Shown here piece by piece: positions 6,013-8,445 of a stretch of 8,445 nucleotides of DNA (positions within the stretch are counted from its first letter, which is position 1; every line of letters starts with the position of its first letter). Both the position numbers and the translations under genes were made by a program. Source of the stretch: Methanobacteriota archaeon (GTDB taxonomy: Archaea > Hydrothermarchaeota > Hydrothermarchaeia > Hydrothermarchaeales > SZUA-236); NCBI GenBank assembly GCA_003230355.1, contig QIDD01000031.1, positions 1 through 8,445 on the forward strand, given 5' to 3'. The notes below the pieces were generated by a model. It was not told the DNA's origin. It was given only the letters and a program-made list of their open reading frames with translations, and did no database searches.

Positions 6013-6726
6013 ATGAAATTCCAGCGTAAACAGGCAGTAATCCTTCTCGCAGTCCTCTGGGCCGTGGTGCTCTACGCCATGTATCAGGTGCTCTTTAGTC
6101 TTGGCCCGCTCAGTGAGGAGCTCCTGCGATTCGAGGGCGACCCCATGCGCCACGGATACAAGATCTTCTTCTTCTCAATGCAGGCTGCGGCCATCACCTA
6201 CATCGCCTTTGCAGTTGTCCTCGTGGGAAGCGTGGTGTATCTGCGAACCAAAAATCTGAAGTGGGACACCATCGCATCCAGCTCGGCCAAGGTTGGAATA
6301 GTCTTCACAACCATCCTGCTAGTAAACGGCGCCATATTCTCAAACGTGGGCTGGGGCGCCTACTGGAACTGGGACCCACGGCAGACAACCTCCCTCTTTC
6401 TATGGTTCATCCTCGCAGCCTATCTCTCGCTCAGAACGGCCGTGGACAACATTGAGACCAGGGCAAGGCTCTCAGCAGTGCTGGGCATATTCGGGTTCGT
6501 AGGGGTACCCCTCACACACATCTCATCCACAATATGGGTGTCCAACCACCCCCAGCTCTACAACACAGCTCAGAGCTCAGGCTTCAGCCTGGACAAAAGC
6601 GGACTCACACTCTTCATGATCCTGATGACGAGCTTTCTCATCCTATACATCTACATGCTCTGGCTCACATATAAGATTGAGACGCAGAACCAAATCTATC
6701 AAAATATTTTAAGAGGTGAACAATGA
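6013..6726 (+). CDS. ccmC: Heme-presenting membrane protein CcmC, missing the first ligand histidine
   Basis: A 237-residue protein with about six membrane segments and the tryptophan-rich heme motif WGAYWNWDPRQT (114-125), the hallmark of the CcmC/CcmF/CcsA superfamily; length and WDxRxT ending are those of CcmC. It presents heme to CcmE on the outer face. In a by-eye alignment to E. coli CcmC, remembered His184 corresponds to His179 (the Pro-x12-His spacing from VGVP is identical), but His60 of the YLHVPAA segment corresponds to Ser55 of FFFSMQAA. So one of the two axial heme ligands is not where expected; His47 or His169 might substitute. The start ATG 6013 has GGAGGA at 5997-6002. The stop overlaps the ccmD start (ATGA). 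Confidence 0.88.
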   Translation: MKFQRKQAVILLAVLWAVVLYAMYQVLFSLGPLSEELLRFEGDPMRHGYKIFFFSMQAAAITYIAFAVVLVGSVVYLRTKNLKWDTIASSSAKVGIVFTTILLVNGAIFSNVGWGAYWNWDPRQTTSLFLWFILAAYLSLRTAVDNIETRARLSAVLGIFGFVGVPLTHISSTIWVSNHPQLYNTAQSSGFSLDKSGLTLFMILMTSFLILYIYMLWLTYKIETQNQIYQNILRGEQ

Positions 6727-6860
6727 CAGAATTAACACCGGCAGAAGTGGCTATGTTTAGACAGATAATGGCAGTGGCCGCGATTCTCTGGACCCTTTTG
6801 ATAATTTATATCGGGTATCTTGATTCCAAGGTACGCTCTCTTGACGAAAGGCTGAAATAA
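6723..6860 (+). CDS. ccmD: CcmD-like small single-pass membrane protein
   Basis: A 45-codon ORF beginning with MTELTPAEVAMFRQ, followed by one hydrophobic segment (about residues 14-32, MAVAAILWTLLIIYIGYL) and a charged tail, SKVRSLDERLK. This is the size, one-helix topology and basic-tail layout of CcmD, which tethers CcmC to CcmAB and helps release holo-CcmE. Translation signals are excellent: GAGGT at 6713-6717 lies five bases before the ATG, and the start overlaps the ccmC stop as ATGA, indicating coupling. CcmD proteins are poorly conserved in sequence, so the identification rests on position between ccmC and ccmE and on topology. Confidence 0.85.
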   Translation: MTELTPAEVAMFRQIMAVAAILWTLLIIYIGYLDSKVRSLDERLK

Positions 6861-6880
6861 CCATAAGGTTGGATGTTCTA

Positions 6881-7303
6881 ATGGATCGGCTGCAGAAAAA
6901 AAAGGCTAAGCTTGCAATAGGCGCTGTAGTTATTTTAATATTGTTGTTGGTCAGCATGAACTCGATTGGAAACTTCCTCAATCCTCTCAAGTTCGTTAGC
7001 GAGGTAACAGCGGCGCCTGATGAATATCTGAACCGCAATGTACAGGTTGTGGGCGTCATCGTTGATGGAACATGGGAGCAGACCGGACTCAACACCTTTG
7101 AATTCCAGCTTACCGACGGTAACGCAACAGTGAACGTAGTGTACACCGGCGACATACCGGGCACATTCAAACCTGGAGTTGGTATCACTGTCATCGGAAT
7201 ACTCACTGCGCCCGACAAAGTTGAGGCGCATAAGCTCCTTGCAAAGTGCCCCTCAAAATATGAGGAAACACTCCAAGACGCTAAAGCTGAGGGCAGAATT
7301 TAG
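6881..7303 (+). CDS. ccmE: Periplasmic-side heme chaperone CcmE, cysteine (CxxxY) type
   Basis: A 140-residue protein with a basic N-terminus, one membrane anchor (about 11-26, LAIGAVVILILLLVSM) and an outer OB-fold domain (about 35-122: VSEVTAAPDEYLNRNVQVVG, then the strand QLTDGNATVNVVYTGDIPGTFKPG and VEAHKLLAK). CcmE accepts heme covalently from the CcmABCD complex and passes it to the apocytochrome ligase. In E. coli the heme attaches to His130 within LAKHDENY; here the matching motif is LAKCPSKY with Cys123 and Tyr127, the CxxxY form known from Desulfovibrio and archaea. ATG 6881 is taken as start; an in-frame TTG at 6869 has no ribosome-binding site. The gene lies 20 bases after ccmD and is the last ccm gene in the window. 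Confidence 0.93.
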   Translation: MDRLQKKKAKLAIGAVVILILLLVSMNSIGNFLNPLKFVSEVTAAPDEYLNRNVQVVGVIVDGTWEQTGLNTFEFQLTDGNATVNVVYTGDIPGTFKPGVGITVIGILTAPDKVEAHKLLAKCPSKYEETLQDAKAEGRI

Positions 7304-7332
7304 ACTTAACTCAAAAGCCCTCTGCAACACTT

Positions 7333-7338
7333 TTTATA
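7333..7338 (+). promoter_or_regulatory. TATA element for the prepilin peptidase gene
   Basis: TTTATA within ACTTTTTATAGAAA, centred about 25 bases before ATG 7361. No ribosome-binding site is present before that ATG, so a leaderless transcript is likely and the gene is probably transcribed separately from the ccm operon. Confidence 0.6.
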
Positions 7339-7360
7339 GAAATAACGACATTCGTGGTTT

Positions 7361-8038
7361 ATGGTGGATACTCTGCTGTTGCGGATATTTTCCGCGCTTC
7401 CATTTCTCGTTTATGCATCATATCTGGATTTTAAGTATAGAGAGATTGACAGCAGGATTTGGCGATTGATGAGCGTCCTAGGAGCACTCTTTCTACTCGC
7501 CGACATCTATTTAACAAAAAATCCAAGGCTCCTTCTGCCATTTGCAATCATCCTGGCCATAGCCGTGGTATTCTCAGTCACTCTCAACTACTTCGGCATG
7601 ATTGGCGGCGGTGATGCAAAGCTTCTCATCGGCCTTGGAGCAATGTTTCCTTTTCTTCCAAAGGGTAGTTTCATCCTCCCCACATTCTTTCTAAGCGTGT
7701 TTACAAACGCTATACTTCTCGGCCTTCTAATAAATCTGTGGGTTTTTCTTTTAAATCTTAAAAACTTGAGGGATGTTCGAAGTCTTAAGGAATTTGCAAG
7801 GCTCTTTGGAGCGTATAAAAAGGATGCCAGAGATGTTAGTCAATTTGAAGCGGTTTTAGATGAGGGCAGGCTTTTCATAGGTTCTAAAAATGTTGAGTTT
7901 GGAAGAGGCGTCCGAAAAGGAGAAGTTTGGGTGAGTTATGCCCTTCCATTCGCATTCTTCATTACATTGGGTTTTGTAATTTCTGTCACGTATGGAGACC
8001 TTCTCACCCTGATTTTTTACGCCCCGAAAACATTATAG
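7361..8038 (+). CDS. Archaeal A24-family prepilin/preflagellin aspartyl peptidase
   Basis: A 225-residue membrane protease of the FlaK/EppA/PibD type, which cleaves the positively charged leader of type IV pilin-like proteins, archaellins or other binding proteins on the cytoplasmic side. The two catalytic aspartates are Asp23 in SYLDFKYREID (first helix end) and Asp85 in the GGGDAK motif (82-87), matching the GxGD family signature. Hydrophobic segments lie at about 8-20, 36-50, 57-76, 88-98, 104-130 and 192-218. A long cytosolic insert (about 132-190) precedes VWVSYALPFAFFITLG, a layout familiar from archaeal members. No pilin or archaellin gene is in the window, so the substrate class cannot be decided and no symbol is given. 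ATG 7361 fits the TATA element at 7333. Confidence 0.88.
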   Translation: MVDTLLLRIFSALPFLVYASYLDFKYREIDSRIWRLMSVLGALFLLADIYLTKNPRLLLPFAIILAIAVVFSVTLNYFGMIGGGDAKLLIGLGAMFPFLPKGSFILPTFFLSVFTNAILLGLLINLWVFLLNLKNLRDVRSLKEFARLFGAYKKDARDVSQFEAVLDEGRLFIGSKNVEFGRGVRKGEVWVSYALPFAFFITLGFVISVTYGDLLTLIFYAPKTL

Positions 8039-8072
8039 GTTACTAGGCTGATAAATTAGTTGAGGGCGGTCT

Positions 8073-8445
8073 ATGAAGGTCTGGGAAACAAATTTCATCG
8101 GAAAAATTGAAAGGGCCGAGGGCACGATGAGCTTTAGATTCAAGCGGCCCAGTGATTTTTCCTACCTGCCGGGACAGTATTTCTTTGTTGAAGTTGAGGG
8201 AGCGGATGGCAGAAGACTTGTGCATCACTTCAGCTTTTCAAGCTCGCCAACAAATCAGGATTTTGTAGAGTTTACAACGCGGATCCGCGAGTCAAAGTTT
8301 AAGCAAACTATTGACAACCTGCCTGTGAGTACACGGGTTTTTCTAAGCGAGATCCACGGCGAGTTCACACTCAACCCATCGATGAAAAAGGTTGTTTTCC
8401 TGTGTGGGGGGATAGGGATAACCGCTGCCTTTTCGAACATCCTTT
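8073..8445 (+). CDS. FNR-type FAD/NAD(P)-binding oxidoreductase, 5' part
   Basis: The first 124 codons of an ORF that runs off the window edge. Residues 1-100 form the FAD-binding beta-barrel of the ferredoxin reductase family: YLPGQYFFVEV (31-41) and HHFSFSSSP (51-59) in the place of the RxYS-x-x-S flavin motif, with His51 instead of the usual Arg. Residues about 105 onward open the NAD(P)-binding domain: KKVVFLCGGIGIT (105-117). The canonical Pro after GGIGIT is Ala118. It may move electrons between NAD(P)H and a ferredoxin, cytochrome or other acceptor; a missing C-terminus prevents saying whether it carries a ferredoxin domain. A GAGG/GGCGGT stretch (8062-8070) precedes ATG 8073. It starts 34 bases after the peptidase and may be co-transcribed with it. 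Confidence 0.85.
   Translation, partial: MKVWETNFIGKIERAEGTMSFRFKRPSDFSYLPGQYFFVEVEGADGRRLVHHFSFSSSPTNQDFVEFTTRIRESKFKQTIDNLPVSTRVFLSEIHGEFTLNPSMKKVVFLCGGIGITAAFSNIL

Noticed and set aside
6869..6880. TTG start for ccmE four codons before the chosen ATG.
   Set aside because: No suitable ribosome-binding site lies before the TTG, and the basic N-terminus of CcmE naturally begins at the ATG at 6881.

Overview
This window reads as a chromosomal piece of a euryarchaeon that makes c-type cytochromes. The evidence for Archaea is convergent. TATA-type promoter elements with BRE-like upstream bases lie about 25 bp before the likely transcription starts. Several genes appear leaderless (ATG at or within a few bases of the predicted start). 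Internal genes carry GAGGT(GA) ribosome-binding sites that match the archaeal 16S 3' end. The gene set (Lrp/AsnC-type regulator, aspartyl prepilin/preflagellin peptidase, Cys-type CcmE) is also archaeal in flavour. Cytochrome-bearing groups such as Methanosarcinales, ANME lineages and Archaeoglobi are candidates, but the genus cannot be named from sequence alone. No RNA gene, mobile element or CRISPR array is visible.

Left part (1-4605). A plus-strand Lrp/AsnC-type regulator (76-507) converges on a small minus-strand protein (514-942) whose four-cysteine spacing recalls the Fe-S-binding half of SufR but which lacks a DNA-binding domain. Then come two minus-strand surface-polysaccharide genes: an exported NodB-type polysaccharide deacetylase (1053-2111), and a 685-residue fusion of a GT-C membrane glycosyltransferase with a second, different NodB domain (2168-4225). 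They are followed upstream by a very short Ogt-type DNA alkyltransferase (4306-4602).

Right part (4606-8445). A compact divergent promoter region, with facing TATA boxes, separates ogt from a plus-strand cytochrome c maturation operon, ccmA-ccmB-ccmC-ccmD-ccmE (4646-7303), including a 45-codon ccmD overlapping the end of ccmC. CcmABCD would load heme onto CcmE on the outer face of the membrane. CcmE has Cys in a CxxxY motif in place of the usual heme-binding His, and CcmC has Ser where E. coli CcmC has its first heme-ligand His. No ccmF, ccmG or ccmH is in the window, so this looks like the reduced, cysteine-type variant of System I. It is followed by an archaeal A24 prepilin peptidase (7361-8038) with its own promoter, and by the 5' part of an FNR-type flavin oxidoreductase (8073 to the window edge).

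Most worth following up: the double replacement of canonical heme ligands in CcmC and CcmE, the glycosyltransferase-deacetylase fusion beside a second deacetylase, and the HTH-less four-cysteine protein.
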